The translations under genes were made by a program, and so were the position numbers. A stretch of 64,000 nt of DNA. It comes from Xiphias gladius (taxonomy: Eukaryota > Chordata > Actinopteri > Istiophoriformes > Xiphiidae). Below, in pieces: positions 1 through 12,100 of this stretch. The notes beneath the pieces are model-generated. The model did no database searches. It was given only the letters and a program-made list of their open reading frames with translations, and was not told the DNA's origin. The stretch covers positions 14,835,501 to 14,899,500 of the forward strand of contig NC_053415.1 in the NCBI RefSeq assembly GCF_016859285.1. The letters run 5' to 3'. Numbering within the stretch: position 1 is the stretch's first letter; every line of letters begins with the position of its first letter.

Positions 1-763
1 CCTCTCATGCCTCTGTAGGGTTTGTTCAAAGTCATGAGACAGTATTTTGTTCTCCGGCAGCAAAATATGTTCCGGACATTTCTGTGTGACATTATCTTGT
101 GGTTAATTGAGGGTCCACACCTCCTGTTGGCCTCGGTGACTTCTGTCTTCATCTTAGCAGTGCTACATGGGGAAGGTCAAGGGGTCAAACATACCTCTTG
201 TCCTGCTCCCTTGGCTGTAGTGACATCTGCTGGACTACTAACCCAGAGTGTAAGCCCTGTGGGGGGAGAATGAGGCTCCTGGATGCATAACAAGTCTTCC
301 AAAAGAAATGAAACAAACGGTTTCAAGTACAAAGAAAAATTCAAACTTGTCTTATGTTTAGTCATTTAAGTTTGAAATATTAAACTACCCTCAGAAAACA
401 GACATGGTACAACCAAAACATATTTAAAAAAAGATTTTTAAAATAAATCAAAAATCAAAGGAAATTCAAGTGTGACAGAAAGGTTTATATTGATGTTATA
501 TTGACATATTTATACAGAAGATTTGATTGAGGACAAAACTTCAGTGTTTAGTACATAATATGAAAATGATGTCTGATGTGTTTCTACAGCATCTTGCTAT
601 TTGACTTAAAGGCTTAAGTATAATCTCCTGTAGAAGACCATGTGGCGATCAGTGGAAAAAAAATTAAGACATTAATGTCATTATGTGTCACAAAAGGGGG
701 TGGCGGAAAATGCCACTTTTCAGTGTGTACGTGTATTCAGTTTAAACAATTCAACAGTTGTGG

Positions 764-765
<2 letters not shown>

Positions 766-797
<32 letters not shown>

Positions 798-811
798 ATT
801 GGGGGGGGGGG
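766..811. repeat. (GT)n microsatellite followed by G-run
   Basis: About 15 GT units run from 766 to 796, followed by an 11-base G-run at 801-811. In the sp3 transcript this would read as a C-run followed by CA repeats. Confidence 0.95.
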
Positions 812-2153
812 CAAAAAACAAAACATAAAACACAATTAACATGGAACAGAGAAATACAACATACATTAAATGAAAAGAATCAACACAAAGACAGAAACAC
901 TGTACATTTACTGACAATGAATATAAAGCAGTTTCTTGGGAAGTATACAAAACATGTTTTTATACAAAAGGATTAACAACAAACAAGATGAAAGTGGTGA
1001 GAACAGTGTTGTTAAAGGAGTACCGCTTTTAGTAATACACAGATTTTTCAACTGCATGATGGACTGATGGAGCAAGATACTGGTGAAGAAATCTGCAAAG
1101 CTGTTTCCATAACAGGGGTTGATCTTATTGTTAAAAAAAATAAAAATAAAGACACAGTAAGATTCAACAAGCATAGGTAACATGGTGACAGCTTAATTCA
1201 CCTCAGCTTTTGGTCCATCAAATCACATTTCTTCACAACACCCCACCATTGTCCAAGAAGCTACAGGGGTGATTTACTTTAATCATATCACACAGTCACA
1301 AGTCACCCTGAGTTTGTAGTCAAATTTGGCAATTACCTTCAAAAAATGGCTTTTCTCTTCATAATAAAATGCATGTTTTTTTTTTTGTTTTTTTTTGTTT
1401 TGAAGTCCTCCAAAAATTGTTTAACGGAAACACGTGTGAATTACATATAATGGAACCATATGAAATATTTTGGACTTTTAATATCACAAATGCATTTTCT
1501 ATGTAAAGCCTGATATAAATAGCCAGTCAGTCAAAATATTTAATATACAAATAATGTGTATCATATCAACAGTATATGTTCAGACTAGAATTACAATATA
1601 AAATTTTGATTGTTTTTCATTTTCACCTGCAAAATGTAGTCGGTGTGAGCAAAGTTTTTAAAAATGAATTGAGGAAGGAGGGCTTGCTAATTTTCAAACA
1701 GACTGACTGCAAGGAGGACAGGAAAAAAACAAACAAACAAAAAACAAAAAAACAAAAACAGACACACACAAAACATTAAAACATTAACAAACTTGCATGG
1801 ACATAAGCAATAACGTTACTACAGCTGGATAAAATTATCTCTGTTGTGAGATGTAGTCTCTGCTGAAAGGAATATGGAACAAATCTTGCTTACCAAGGAC
1901 ATCATCAGAATATTCCATCAACCAAAGGCGAGGAGAAAATTTCTCATCTTACCAATAATTTTTCATGAAAAACACATTAACAAATAAGTAGATTCAAAAC
2001 AAAATGGCATCCTACATTTGCAACTACACAATATTGTACAAAATAAGGCATTTCCTTGTGTGTTTACTGCAATGTCTTTTTCTTCTTTAAGTCTCCAATG
2101 CTAGTTTTTCCTCAGTAAAAACTGAGTATGGACACAGACTGACTATTTGTTTT

Positions 2154-2155
<2 letters not shown>

Positions 2156-2207
<52 letters not shown>

Positions 2208-2291
2208 TATAAATACATATGCATATATATATACACATATACATATATATACATATACATATATACATATATATACATACACATATATTTA
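2156..2291. repeat. (AT)n / ATAC-type microsatellite
   Basis: An uninterrupted AT tract at about 2157-2200 grades into imperfect ATAC/ATGC-type repeats to about 2291. It sits in the sp3 3'UTR about 90 nt beyond the stop codon. The open reading frames here are only repeat artefacts. Confidence 0.95.
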
Positions 2292-2383
2292 TAATTTTAG
2301 TTTTTCTTCAAAACTTTAATAAAAATGCAGGTAGGAGTATACAGTATGAGAGAGTTTGTAGAAGTTCCCGAGGGGAGCGTAAA

Positions 2384-2676
2384 TCACTCCATGACTTCAC
2401 TGGCCGCTACTGTGGTGACGAGCTGGAGAGGGATCTCTGCATTGGCCAGGATGTCCTGGGCGGTGCTGGAACCCTGCTGGATGTTGGTGAGGATGAGGGT
2501 GGTCCCGCCTGTCGTGGTGATGATACTGTCTGAGGACCCTGCGGATTCCATCGAGGCCACCACTGAGCTGCCAGAGTTCACACCTTTTTTGTTCTGATGA
2601 GTTTTAATGTGCTTAGCCAGGTGGTCGCTCCGCATGAAGCGCTTGGAACATTCTGGGCAGACAAACTTCTTTTCTC
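2384..2676 (-). CDS. sp3a: sp3 coding exon 7 (third zinc finger, C-terminus)
   Basis: The acceptor reads CTGGCAG|GAGAAAAG. The exon completes the split Gly of the TGEKK linker and encodes finger 3 (C619, C622, H635, H639) and the tail ending in EVME and TGA. Sp3 family members share this tail. Confidence 0.95.
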
Positions 2677-5600
2677 CTGCCAGAGAGAAAATATAGTTTG
2701 AAAGATAAATTGTTTGGTGCTGAATACATTTGGAGAGGGTTAAACGTGCCATCTATCTGGAGGATATGTTTCATAGGTAGGGAGATAAATTTAAGAGAGC
2801 AACACACAAGTTCAATTTGCTTGTTTCAAAAATAAAATTAAAGAAAATGAAGATGTAACATAAAATGATAAAATGCAGAACTTTCACTGAAGTCTAAAAA
2901 ATAGGCGTCTTATTGTGTTCTGTTGTTGACTGCTGTATGACATACAACCAAAGTCAATATTACAATTGAATATTATATACATTCAAAACAGATCAGGTGA
3001 GCTGATAGAAGGCTGTGTCTGGGTTCAACTGAGAACCGGGGGGGTGCGCGAGACACTGTTATTTCTTAAATGACTCACACTTTGCAGGGCACAAATTAAT
3101 GCATTTACTGCTTTTACTTATGTTTTCCTGATGTGCAAAAAACTGAGGGAGCAAAAAAAGTGGCACCTGTGTGTGTTCTCCTGTGTCTCTGCAGCTCGTC
3201 GCTGCGTGTGAACCTCTTCCCACAGAACATCCAGCTGCAAACAAAAGGTCGCTCCCCTGAATGCCAGCGCAGGTGTGCTCGCAGGTGCGATGTCTTTCCA
3301 TATACTTTCCCACAGCCAGCGATGTGGCAGATGTGCTGCTTCTTCTTCCCCATGCTGGATCCTCTGAGAAACACATGCACCGAAAGTTAGGGTCCCAATA
3401 CATTTGATTTTCCCGTACAGAGGTGAGAACTAGTAACGACACACATACAGTGTGGAGTTTTAAGAGAAAACAACCAGTAAGGATTACTCACCTCCCGCCT
3501 GACTCTTTACAGTTTGGGCAAGTACATGCCACTCTGCGCAGCCTCTTGCCCTCCTGGCCCAACTGATCGTCCTCATCCACCAGCCTGACGCGAAGGTGGG
3601 ACAGATCGCTTGTGTTCAGGGTGGAGTCGGTGCTCAGCTGCCAGTCTCCAGAGTCTGGCTCTTCCTTTATCTGAATGTCTGAAATTATTGTGATCGTTAA
3701 TATCAATACAAGCTCTGGTCATAACAAGCCAAAAACGAGTACAGTGAGCAGTGTTTTATAATTGTGTGTGACTGAAAGCATGGCAGCAAATTTCACATGT
3801 AAGACTCCATAATATGTAGAGTGATAAAACAATTATTTGAATGACAAAAAATGTAACAGTGACAATGCTGGTAATTAATTAAACATATCCTGTGGACTTT
3901 TTGAGCCACATTGAGTGGCAGAAAATGGATGGACTTTGCTACAATCAAAAACTTCATTACAATTTTTTGATAGATGTAGTTACACAAACATTCACCACAA
4001 CATGGCTTTAAAGATACACACAATGTATTTTGTTGAGACACTGAATGTAAAAAAACTATGATTACAATGAAAACTCGAAATGCTTAGACAAATTATCAAT
4101 AATTTAAAAAAAGTAATTGCTGTTAACAGCTTTTAAAATATGATGGCTTTGTTGATCTCCATTTCATACAACTATAAATTCAGATACTTTGTGTTTGTTG
4201 TCTACAGGACAATTAAACAACTGTTGATTTGCATTTTTCGTTACTTTATACACTAAATATAGACCGTTTTCCCAGCAGGCATTTTGATTTGTCATGGTAG
4301 GAAAAGCACAGGTGTAATTAATAACATTAAGGATGGCTCTGCTCTGTTCAGATGTCTCATTAAGTCGTGCCAGTGTGACAGTGAGTCAGCATGCACAATG
4401 CCAAGACTCTGAAACTGAAGCAGATAAATGGAATTTAGGCATCACTGATTTTATTATTTACACTTGTGCTTTTCCTACTGTAACATGTAAAAATGTCTTC
4501 TGTGAAAAAGATATATTAATTGATAAATTGGGGGAAAAAAAGTTAGTTTAATTTACAATGCAAATAACTTAAATCCTTACAACAGTACGGATGATATTAG
4601 AAAGACAAATACATCTGACAGACAAGAGTCACTGTGGAGTGTGTGCTTTGAGCACCGGCAACAAATTTTCAAAGTTTTGAAGAGCCTTTTTAAAGTAAGA
4701 TAGTAAAGACGGACTCTTATGAAAGATGTAAAAATTGATATTTACATGAAAATTCAAGAAAATAAATATGAAGTAGACCTATGCGCTAGTCTAAGATGGG
4801 AAGAGGTTTTCAAGAAATGAAATGAGGTCACTTGACTCCATTTACTAACAAAATGATGCATCAAAGGTGCATCAAAGCTAATAAGACAGTTGTGGATATG
4901 TCAGTCAAGCATAGTTTGAACATGCCCACACATGCCTGAGAGGCGACAACGTGAGTGAAAACACGTGTGTGAATTTCAGGCTGTTTCCTGTGTATATTCT
5001 GACAATAAAAAGAGCTACTGTACCTCCGGGGGCGTCTGTGTCTCTTTCCTGTTGGGCCACTGAGTTGACCGTCACTGTCTGCAGGTTGGGGATCTGTCCT
5101 GTGCTGATGCTGACCGGACTAGAACCCAGTGACAGGGTCTGGACTGGAGCCAGGGTTATCTGCTGGGGTGGTGTGGTGGGCAGCTGGAGGTTCTGCAGGT
5201 TCTGCACTCCCTGCACCTGAAAGGTCTGCCACTGTATCTGACCCGACGGCGTGACTGTCTGGGCTTGGATGATGAAGGTTCCCGGGTTGATCAGCTGCAC
5301 GTTTTGTAGGCTCTGCCCGCCTGTCGCCACTGACTGCATCACCTGACCGTTGGTGGTCTGCACTGGCACCTGCTGCAGCTGGATGATGGGCGGGGCTGAG
5401 GACACCTGGATGCTCCGCTCCTGATTTTGTTGGATGAAACCTTCTTGGAGACCAGAACTTGAGTCGGCTTGTTCTGTAGCCACTGATGACAATGAAGAAT
5501 CTTGTGTCAGCAGACCTGATTCATTTCCTGGAACGTGTAGCTGAGAGGAAGACGTTGGCACAAAAATCTCAGGATTTGCATTCGAGTCATTGACTGGTAT

Positions 5601-8600
5601 AGTCTGTGAGAGGTGATCATCTGTCTTCACCTGACTCTCTGAGCCATCCACAGGCTGACTTGCCATAATTAGCTGGCCATCTGCAGTGACCCCTGTTGCT
5701 ATAGTCTGAGCTCCAGACAGGCCCAGGGAGTCCAAGTCCACACTGTTAACGGGAACAAAAGTAATGTTCCCGGGCAAACCCACAGGCACATTAGTAACAA
5801 CCTGACCCTGGTTGTTGAAGGTGGAGCTGCCAATAGAAACCCCCTGGATCTGCTGGACATTACCAGTCTGTGATATGAGGTTCTGGTTGTTATTAAGGAT
5901 GTTTGCAGTTGATGTAACACCAAGACTCTGGCTACCATCAGGCAAGATCTGAATCTGCCCCGTGGCATCCTGAGTCAGAGTCGCTCCTTCCACGCCGGAC
6001 GTGGAGAAGCTAAGCTGTCCATCCGCTGTCTGAATCTGAGGAATTACTTGGTACTGAATGTTAGGCACTGCATTGGCATTGGAGGTGGCCGTTCCCGACG
6101 TCACAAAGATTGGCTGACTTTGTAAGTTCTGGAGAGGAAGAACATACTGTCCATTGGATGTTAATACTCCTTGACATTGGATCTGTATCATTCCGGATTC
6201 ATCCTTTGCTGCTGTTGTGGAAGTTAACACCTCCCATTTATCCGTCCCAGTAAGCTGAGTAGACGGATCAGATGTCTGAGAAAGAAAATGATTGACATTT
6301 TAAAAAAATGATCTAGCACCTGTTGTTAATGAAATTGATTAAGCAATACCTAGCACTAGCTCAGGTGTCTAATTACAGCCGGCTTTTAAATCTACAAAAA
6401 AGTTGAGTACATGGCCCAATATTTTGGAAAAATAAATGGTGCTAGCAGTTTACACAATCAGCAACAGAAATATTGGAAGGCAAAGAGCAAAATAAGCAAA
6501 ATTCATTTGATCACTTGAAGCTGGGTTGACAAGAAATGTAAAGTTTAGTTTTATTTACTGTTAATCTTTGGCTGTGTTGACAGCTATGGTTCGGTGGACA
6601 TTACCAAAGAAAAAAAATCCATTGTAGGGTTTTAGTCTTTTTCTTCTGGTATGCTTAAGACTGACACCGATTTATTACAAATCATAACAAATAAAAAGTT
6701 GTAAATCTTAAGTCACAACTGAGATTTGAAGGTAACAGCTCATTCATTGGACAAAGTCAGCCGCCTGTCATCCTGCATTGAATTATCAGTGCTACACAGA
6801 CACAGAAGGGAATTTTTACGGCCTACAGCAGCTCATGCTACACCTAAATGCGCTTAAGGGTTTTATTTATCTTCTCTGGTTGTCAGAACCAGCTTTTAGG
6901 GCATTTTCTGTGCATTTGTTAGATCCGAACCAGATTTTGAATGACAGCATTCATATTAGTCAAATTAACCAGAGCATCTGGGAAAACACACTGGGGTTTT
7001 TGTCCACTGTATCAAACAGGTGCTGTGTGAACACAGCCAGCTAGAAACCTCAGAGTTTCTTATATACTCTACACTGTCATTCTACCACAGCTGTAAAGTG
7101 TTATTTTACTATAAATACAAACTCAACTCCGCTGCAGCTGCTTTCAAGTGAAAGCCTTTAAGTGGTTCTTCTTGTTTCATATCCTTTGTCAGATTGGTAG
7201 ATTTTCAGCAGAATTTTGTCTTATTTGAATTTGATGGAGAAATTGAGAAATATTTAGCAATACTATGCACTCAGTCTAAATACATCAATTCAATGGGACT
7301 AATTGGAAATGGAAACATAATAAAGCAGAATAACTTCCTCTCATGAAAAAGTGAAAACCAAAGTTTGCCAGTAGAATATATTGAAGTATGTATTTTTTCT
7401 CCTAACTCACACTGCAATCTTACTATTCAAACTTAAGTAACAAGAAATACTATATGATCAGTTTTATATGCAACTTTTCATCATTAAAACTTATCACTAC
7501 TGAAGAACATCTTGCCAACAAAAACTTGGGATAAGGAGATCCTAAAATCAAAAAGCACAAATGCAAGACCAAATCTAACAAGAGAATCAGTCAAATATTC
7601 ATCTTAACATACAACATCTTATGATAAAACTAAAGAGCTTCAATTTTCCTGATGCAGTTGTGGTTCATGGTTGATGCTCAATCTGACATACATAGGGGCC
7701 ACTAGGTTAGCCCTAGTAAATGTAGTGTATCAAGGACCTGTCACATGAGCAGAAGGATATGGATGTTCTTACTGGATCTGTTTCAGTAGTTAAAATGCTA
7801 AAAACATTCCATTTGTAGCAATGAGACGTCCTCCTGTGTTGATGCCAAAATGCAGTGGCTGTAATACCACGAAAGCAAGTGCAAGCTCAGCTACACTCCC
7901 ACCACCAGTTTTCTCAGCTGTGATTGAAGGCTTCGCTTCTGCTGTGGCTGTTTCAGATCTAGCAGAGGTGCCGACTTACCACATCAGCAGCAGCACCTCT
8001 GTCCAACTCTGAAGACGGTGACCCAACCTTAGTGCAGGTGGTTGCTAGCAGGTCGAGGGGTGATGGCTGAGAGTCCTACCCACAACGGGCAAATTTAAAA
8101 GGAAGAAAGTGGGTGGCCATTAGTCTGCGCCACATTGAAAGTGTGACTCATTGCTAAAGAGCAAAGTCTGAAGTTTGGAGGTTAAAGGACTTTCTTGTCC
8201 CGTGTTGAGCCCCTCAGTCAGCACCCAGGAGAAACCGCATGATAATGTTTAGGACTGGCTGGAGTTTTACAGCCTGTCACTTCAACCCCGGCAAAAGGAG
8301 GCGGGATTTGAAAGCATCCTGAGAGGAAGTGTTGCCTGAGAGGTTCAAATCAGGGTACAATACCCCCCTCCAAGTTTGAAATGTGTGAGCTTCAGCAAGC
8401 GCCACTCAGTTACTGAAAACGGAGCAGCGACGTAAAATGAGTCATAATCCCGAGAGTGAAACCTTACCTGGCTGCCCCTGCCTTCCTCCTGCTGCAGAAA
8501 GTCGCTTCGACTACTGTCCACGTCCAAGGCAGCCATATCCTCTGGTTTCATTGGCTTTTCTGGGGCTGTGATGTAAAAAGCATATAGCTTACAGAGTGGG

Positions 8601-8952
8601 AGCCGCCGAAGCTAACGTTAGCTAAACAAACCACACACTCACATAACATCTGTAACGTTGTTGTAACCTCAGTACACTAGCTAACAACACCGTCATAACC
8701 ACCACTAATAACCCCCATAAAGTAAACAGCGATGTAGAGATAATTAGTTTGAGGAGAGCTGACTTTTAGTGATATGTCCTAGACAAGCTAACCTAATTAG
8801 CTGCTACTACTAACTTAGCCGGCGGTGATTAGCATTATCACCGACAGGCATCCCTGCTAGCCTGCTAGCGAGCTAATGTAGCCAGAGGATGCCTCAGTTA
8901 GCTTGTTAGCGTCCGAGGGTGAAGAGTAAGACAGATGTTACATACCAGTCAT
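2384..8952 (-). CDS. sp3a: Sp3 transcription factor (whole coding span, 7 exons, 709 aa)
   Basis: Zinc-finger factor of the Sp/KLF family that binds GC and GT boxes in the nucleus and can activate or repress. Coding exons (minus strand): 8946-8952, 8468-8565, 7980-8075, 5024-6275, 3492-3678, 3167-3363 and 2384-2676. These total 2130 nt and keep frame across every junction. Visible parts: N-terminus MTAPEKP as in human Sp3; Sp box at residues 36-53; two glutamine/serine/threonine-rich segments in 68-484; an IKEE sumoylation consensus at 488-491 (K489); a buttonhead CxCPxC at 536-541; three C2H2 fingers at 559-581, 589-611 and 619-639 with contact triplets KHA, RER and RHK; C-terminus ending EVME. 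Human Sp3 is longer (about 780 aa), mainly because of Gly/Ala runs missing here. The 'a' paralogue is inferred from linkage to ola1 and sp9. Confidence 0.95.
3167..3363 (-). CDS. sp3a: sp3 coding exon 6 (zinc fingers 1 and 2)
   Basis: This exon encodes [10 protein letters not shown]..., finger 1 (C559, C564, H577, H581) and finger 2 (C589, C594, H607, H611), and ends inside the TG of the finger 2-3 linker. The acceptor is CTCAG|AGGATCC. The donor is ACAG|GTGCCA, a weak site, but the phase matches the next exon. Confidence 0.95.
3492..3678 (-). CDS. sp3a: sp3 coding exon 5 (SUMO motif, buttonhead box)
   Basis: The acceptor is TTTCAG|ACATTCAG and the donor GGAG|GTGAGT. The exon encodes [16 protein letters not shown] and runs to [16 protein letters not shown] is the inhibitory-domain sumoylation consensus known in Sp3, and CxCPxC is the buttonhead box. 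Confidence 0.95.
3679..5023 (-). other. sp3a: sp3 intron 4 (1.35 kb)
   Basis: GT-AG intron between the glutamine-rich and SUMO/buttonhead exons. It is AT-rich, and I see no gene or clear repeat in it. Confidence 0.8.
5024..6275 (-). CDS. sp3a: sp3 coding exon 4 (glutamine-rich transactivation region)
   Basis: This is the largest exon: 417 codons plus one base. The acceptor is TCTCAG|ACATCTG and the donor GGAG|GTACAG. It begins [17 protein letters not shown] (compare human WEVLSATP) and contains Sp3 landmarks such as [38 protein letters not shown] and [16 protein letters not shown]. In-frame methionines such as residue 96 could support shorter isoforms. Short Sp3 isoforms are known in mammals, but they cannot be shown from sequence here. 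Confidence 0.95.
6276..7979 (-). other. sp3a: sp3 intron 3 (1.7 kb)
   Basis: GT-AG intron between the Sp-box exon and the large Q-rich exon. It is AT-rich, and I see no supportable gene in it on either strand. Confidence 0.75.
7980..8075 (-). CDS. sp3a: sp3 coding exon 3 (Sp box; small separate exon)
   Basis: A 96-nt phase-0 exon flanked by GGGTAG|GACTC (acceptor) and GATGTG|GTAAGT (donor). It encodes [18 protein letters not shown] and 14 more residues. This aligns with the Sp box (family form SPLALLAATCSKIG), and it falls exactly between exons 2 and 4 in frame. Four positions in the core differ from the usual box. Confidence 0.88.
8468..8565 (-). CDS. sp3a: sp3 coding exon 2 (N-terminus)
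   Basis: The acceptor is CATCACAG|CCCCAG and the donor AGCCAG|GTAAGG. It encodes (A)[20 protein letters not shown], matching the human Sp3 N-terminus, and stops after GRGSQ. It lacks the long Gly and Ala runs of mammalian Sp3. Confidence 0.93.
8566..8945 (-). other. sp3a: sp3 intron 1 with GCTAGC/GTTAGC-type motif cluster
   Basis: A 380-bp promoter-proximal intron. It holds many copies of the short motif TTAGC/GCTAA/GCTAGC, for example near 8609-8624, 8677-8686, 8782-8804, 8850-8877 and 8895-8910. Nothing coding is seen. Confidence 0.6.
8946..8952 (-). CDS. sp3a: sp3 coding exon 1 (start codon)
   Basis: ATG ACT G followed by the donor GTATGT-like GTATG. Joined to exon 2 it gives MTAPEKP, the known Sp3 start. 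The 5'UTR continues upstream on the minus strand (higher coordinates) and its end is not defined. Confidence 0.88.
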
Positions 8953-9069
8953 TGCGTGACTTGTCGTGAAACGGAGAGTCCTGATAGTCACAAGCCCCTG
9001 GACATGATCAACAAATTATATTGATTGTATACGCGTATAAATAAGGCGATAACTGTCAGATTTCTTTGT

Positions 9070-9180
9070 ATTTTGATTGACGGGCGGTGGGTTACACAAA
9101 GGGTGGGGCCTCCACTGTTGACTGGGAGTGTTTGCGTCACATACAGGAAATCCCGCCGTTCTTCACCGAGGTGATTGGGT
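9070..9180 (-). promoter_or_regulatory. sp3a: sp3 core promoter region
   Basis: Just upstream of the sp3 start exon are a GC box (GGGCGG, 9082-9087), a GT/GC box (GGGTGGGGCC, 9101-9110), a CRE-like TGCGTCAC (9133-9140), an E2F-like TCCCGCC (9151-9157) and a CCAAT box on the minus strand (ATTGG at 9174-9178). No TATA box is evident. GC boxes are bound by Sp proteins, so autoregulation is possible but inferred. Confidence 0.55.
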
Positions 9181-9199
9181 ATTTGCTGTGCACACCGTG

Positions 9200-12100
9200 T
9201 TGTTATTTGTCGGTCGACATGTCAGTCATCCTTTGTTGGACTCTTCCTGTTTATTATGCGCTTTAGTTTTACAGAATTGGCGTTGATGGTAGTAAACATC
9301 GTTTACTCTTAGTGGCATTGTCGTTACCAGTTCATACCAGACTTGTGCAGTGAGAAGGCTGCTTGTAGCATTTGTATTGTGAAAAATAACAAGTAGAGGC
9401 CATTTGGGTAAAAAGATTTAGAGCCAGAGATGCAGTCACATTATCTGCTAAATACATGGGATTCATCCCCAGCATTTAACATTTGACCAACACGAATCAC
9501 CAGCCCACTAAATGTCCTGTCAGCTCTTGCCAATAAATACCATTTAGATGGTCCAACATCAGCAGTAAACAATGAAGCTGGGCTCCTTACAGGTTGTTAG
9601 CATTTACACCACAGAGGGGCATATTGCAATTTATATATGTCTTTAAAATACACTTTTACAAGTATTGCAGTATTGATCAAAAAAATGCTGTACATAACTG
9701 CAAATCTTCCTGAAATGAGGAATTCAAGTATTTAGCAACAGCACACTATAGCACCCTGTAAAAACTTTTTGGGGATGTATACATCATGCATTGTGATTAT
9801 AGGTGAAATACAACACAAGGTGGTCTAATTTACAAGCACATAAATAATTTCATTTTATACACCAATCCCATTTTTTGGCTCCTGATAATGATTCTGATAA
9901 CCTCAACTCAGGGATTTAAGACCAGTGCTTTCTTTTCTTTAAAATTTAAAATCTGTATACCTCACTGTGTAGAACGTATTGTACTAATTTTTACAGTATG
10001 TAAGGTAACATAAGGCATTGGTTTGCTGTGGCTTTAAAAACTGAGTCGGTGGCCTGCTCTGACTGAATGAATGTAACCAATAGAGGAAACAGTGAAGTTT
10101 ATAATGACATTGAGAAGGAAATTAATGTATTTAATGTGGATCAGTCAAGTCAAGGCCAATGTCAATCCAGTGGATTAGATCAGTTTATCCATATTGTTAG
10201 GTTTAAAAAACAGATATACTCTGGTGATGGCACTGATACATGAAAATATGACTCCATGATGCATTTGAATTGATCCTTTCTCTCAAGTGTTTTTGAAAAC
10301 TAACAGGGGCATTGTCTTACTTTTGAATTACTGAGTGATCAGCAGCAGAGTTTCTAAGATGTCTTTTGCAATGATTACTTGAACAAAAACACACAATCAA
10401 GACACAATCTGAGTTTACATTTGACTGGATTTTTCCCCCTCCATGTGATTGTGCACATTACAACATTGTGAAAGTGCAAAAAATGAGAACCTGCAAGCTA
10501 TTGTACCTGCTCTGTGCCTGTGATGCTATCAGGACCCCACTTCTGAGTATTATTTGTGGTGTGTCAGTTCCTCACAGTGCACGACTGCAGTGAGGCTATT
10601 TCTCTCAACCTTCAATTCAAACTTGGCCCATTACAGCCAGACTACAAAAGCACTTTCCATGCACTCAGGAGCTCACGGCAGTGAATGGTGGATATTTCCA
10701 ATCACTCTGCTGTCAATCCAAGTGTCAGGTAAACACAGGCCAATGGAAACAGCTTTAGAAAAACCTTGCAGCTGTGTCTGTCTTACTCCAGTAGTCCTTG
10801 GAAACGTATCAACAATTTCTACAAAGACCTCCAACTTAAAGGGAAAAGTCAAATACCCTAAAAGCAACATAAATGCAACACCCTGGAGGACACAGTGGCC
10901 TACACAAGACATATAAATGCTGTGGTGTTTGTCTTCAGAACTGTGAATGTTGTCTCCAGCTACAGCTGCAAACAAAGGAAATGAGACTGTATTGACAGAC
11001 CTTGTATTCACCTCATGAGAGGAATCTGTGAAGTCTGTGGAGCAATTACCCAGTGGGAGTTTCAGTACATCTATAAGGATTCAGTGTGATGGATATAAGA
11101 GTAAATAGGGGCATCTATGACCTTCTCACTGCATGTTCAAAGACCTTCTAGCTCTCAGTATTCTTTTAGTATTATGGTGGGGGAATGCGATACAAATGAT
11201 ATGCTTTATTAACAGATCTGCATGGAATTATGGATGGAAAATTGTAAGCAACACATTGTAATTCAAAGCAAAAGCCTCTTCTCAATATTTTCTAGGAGTG
11301 GTCATTATTGTTGTTGTGGCAGAGTGAAGAAATGTGAAGACGAGTAACTGAGCGAGTCCACAATGGCTCTGAGTGTTTTCAGATTAACATATTGACAGTT
11401 GTTTTTATGAAGCCCAGTCCAAGAGAGAGTGACCCCACAGAGAGAAACTGCCCTGCTGGAGGCACCTTGTGGGACACTGTAAATGGGACCTGAGAGAGAA
11501 AATTGAAACTGGTGCTACATGGAGAAGTGTGAAAAGAATATCAAATATTTATTATAGACAACTCTGAAGCACTTGAGACAGGAACGATCATACTGTTCTG
11601 TGTCTGAGTTACCGAGAATTAACTATTGGACATAAGGGTGGAAGTCAAAGCCGGTTGCATAAGGTTTTTTTAATAAAAATGTTTACTGTGGAAGTTCAAC
11701 GTCTATGTATTTAATATAGAGTAAACGGATGCATTAAGAAATCAGAAAACTAGAACGAATAAAACAAAGCAAACACAATAGGGTTAAACAAAGGTAACAC
11801 ACATATAACTATTATAAAACAGAAATATTTAAATAAAAAGATAAACAACTCGGTAACAAACATGCAGTGTCTATATAATGATGAAACAGGTTGTTGTCTG
11901 GTTTGTAGGGTGCAGTATACTGTATGTAGTACAAGAGTGCATAGCAGTGTCAAGATCATAGAATAAATATTGCAAATAATACATTCCTCTATGTACAGAG
12001 ATAAATTATGTATGTCTGGCATATATAACAAATACAGACTGACTGGATTAACAAGTGACAATAAAAAGGTACTAAGTACATAGTATTTCACAATGTGTAT

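Larger units (their letters stand above)
1..2383 (-). other. sp3a: sp3 3'UTR and downstream flank
   Basis: This lies directly downstream of the sp3 stop codon on the minus strand and holds no supportable gene. It is AT-rich and contains an AT/ATAC microsatellite starting about 90 nt past the stop, plus a CA repeat with a C-run (GT/G on the plus strand) at 766-811. I see no canonical AATAAA on the minus strand. Several ATTAAA hexamers occur (plus-strand TTTAAT near 1277, 1477, 1537 and 2313), so the true 3' end cannot be placed and may lie outside the window. Confidence 0.6.

Noticed and set aside
2219..2597. Plus-strand frames of 104 and 90 codons
   Set aside because: Antisense of the last sp3 exon and its AT repeat.
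10554..11011. Overlapping sense and antisense frames of 120 and 112 codons
   Set aside because: Open on both strands with no domain and no splice partners. I could not support a gene.
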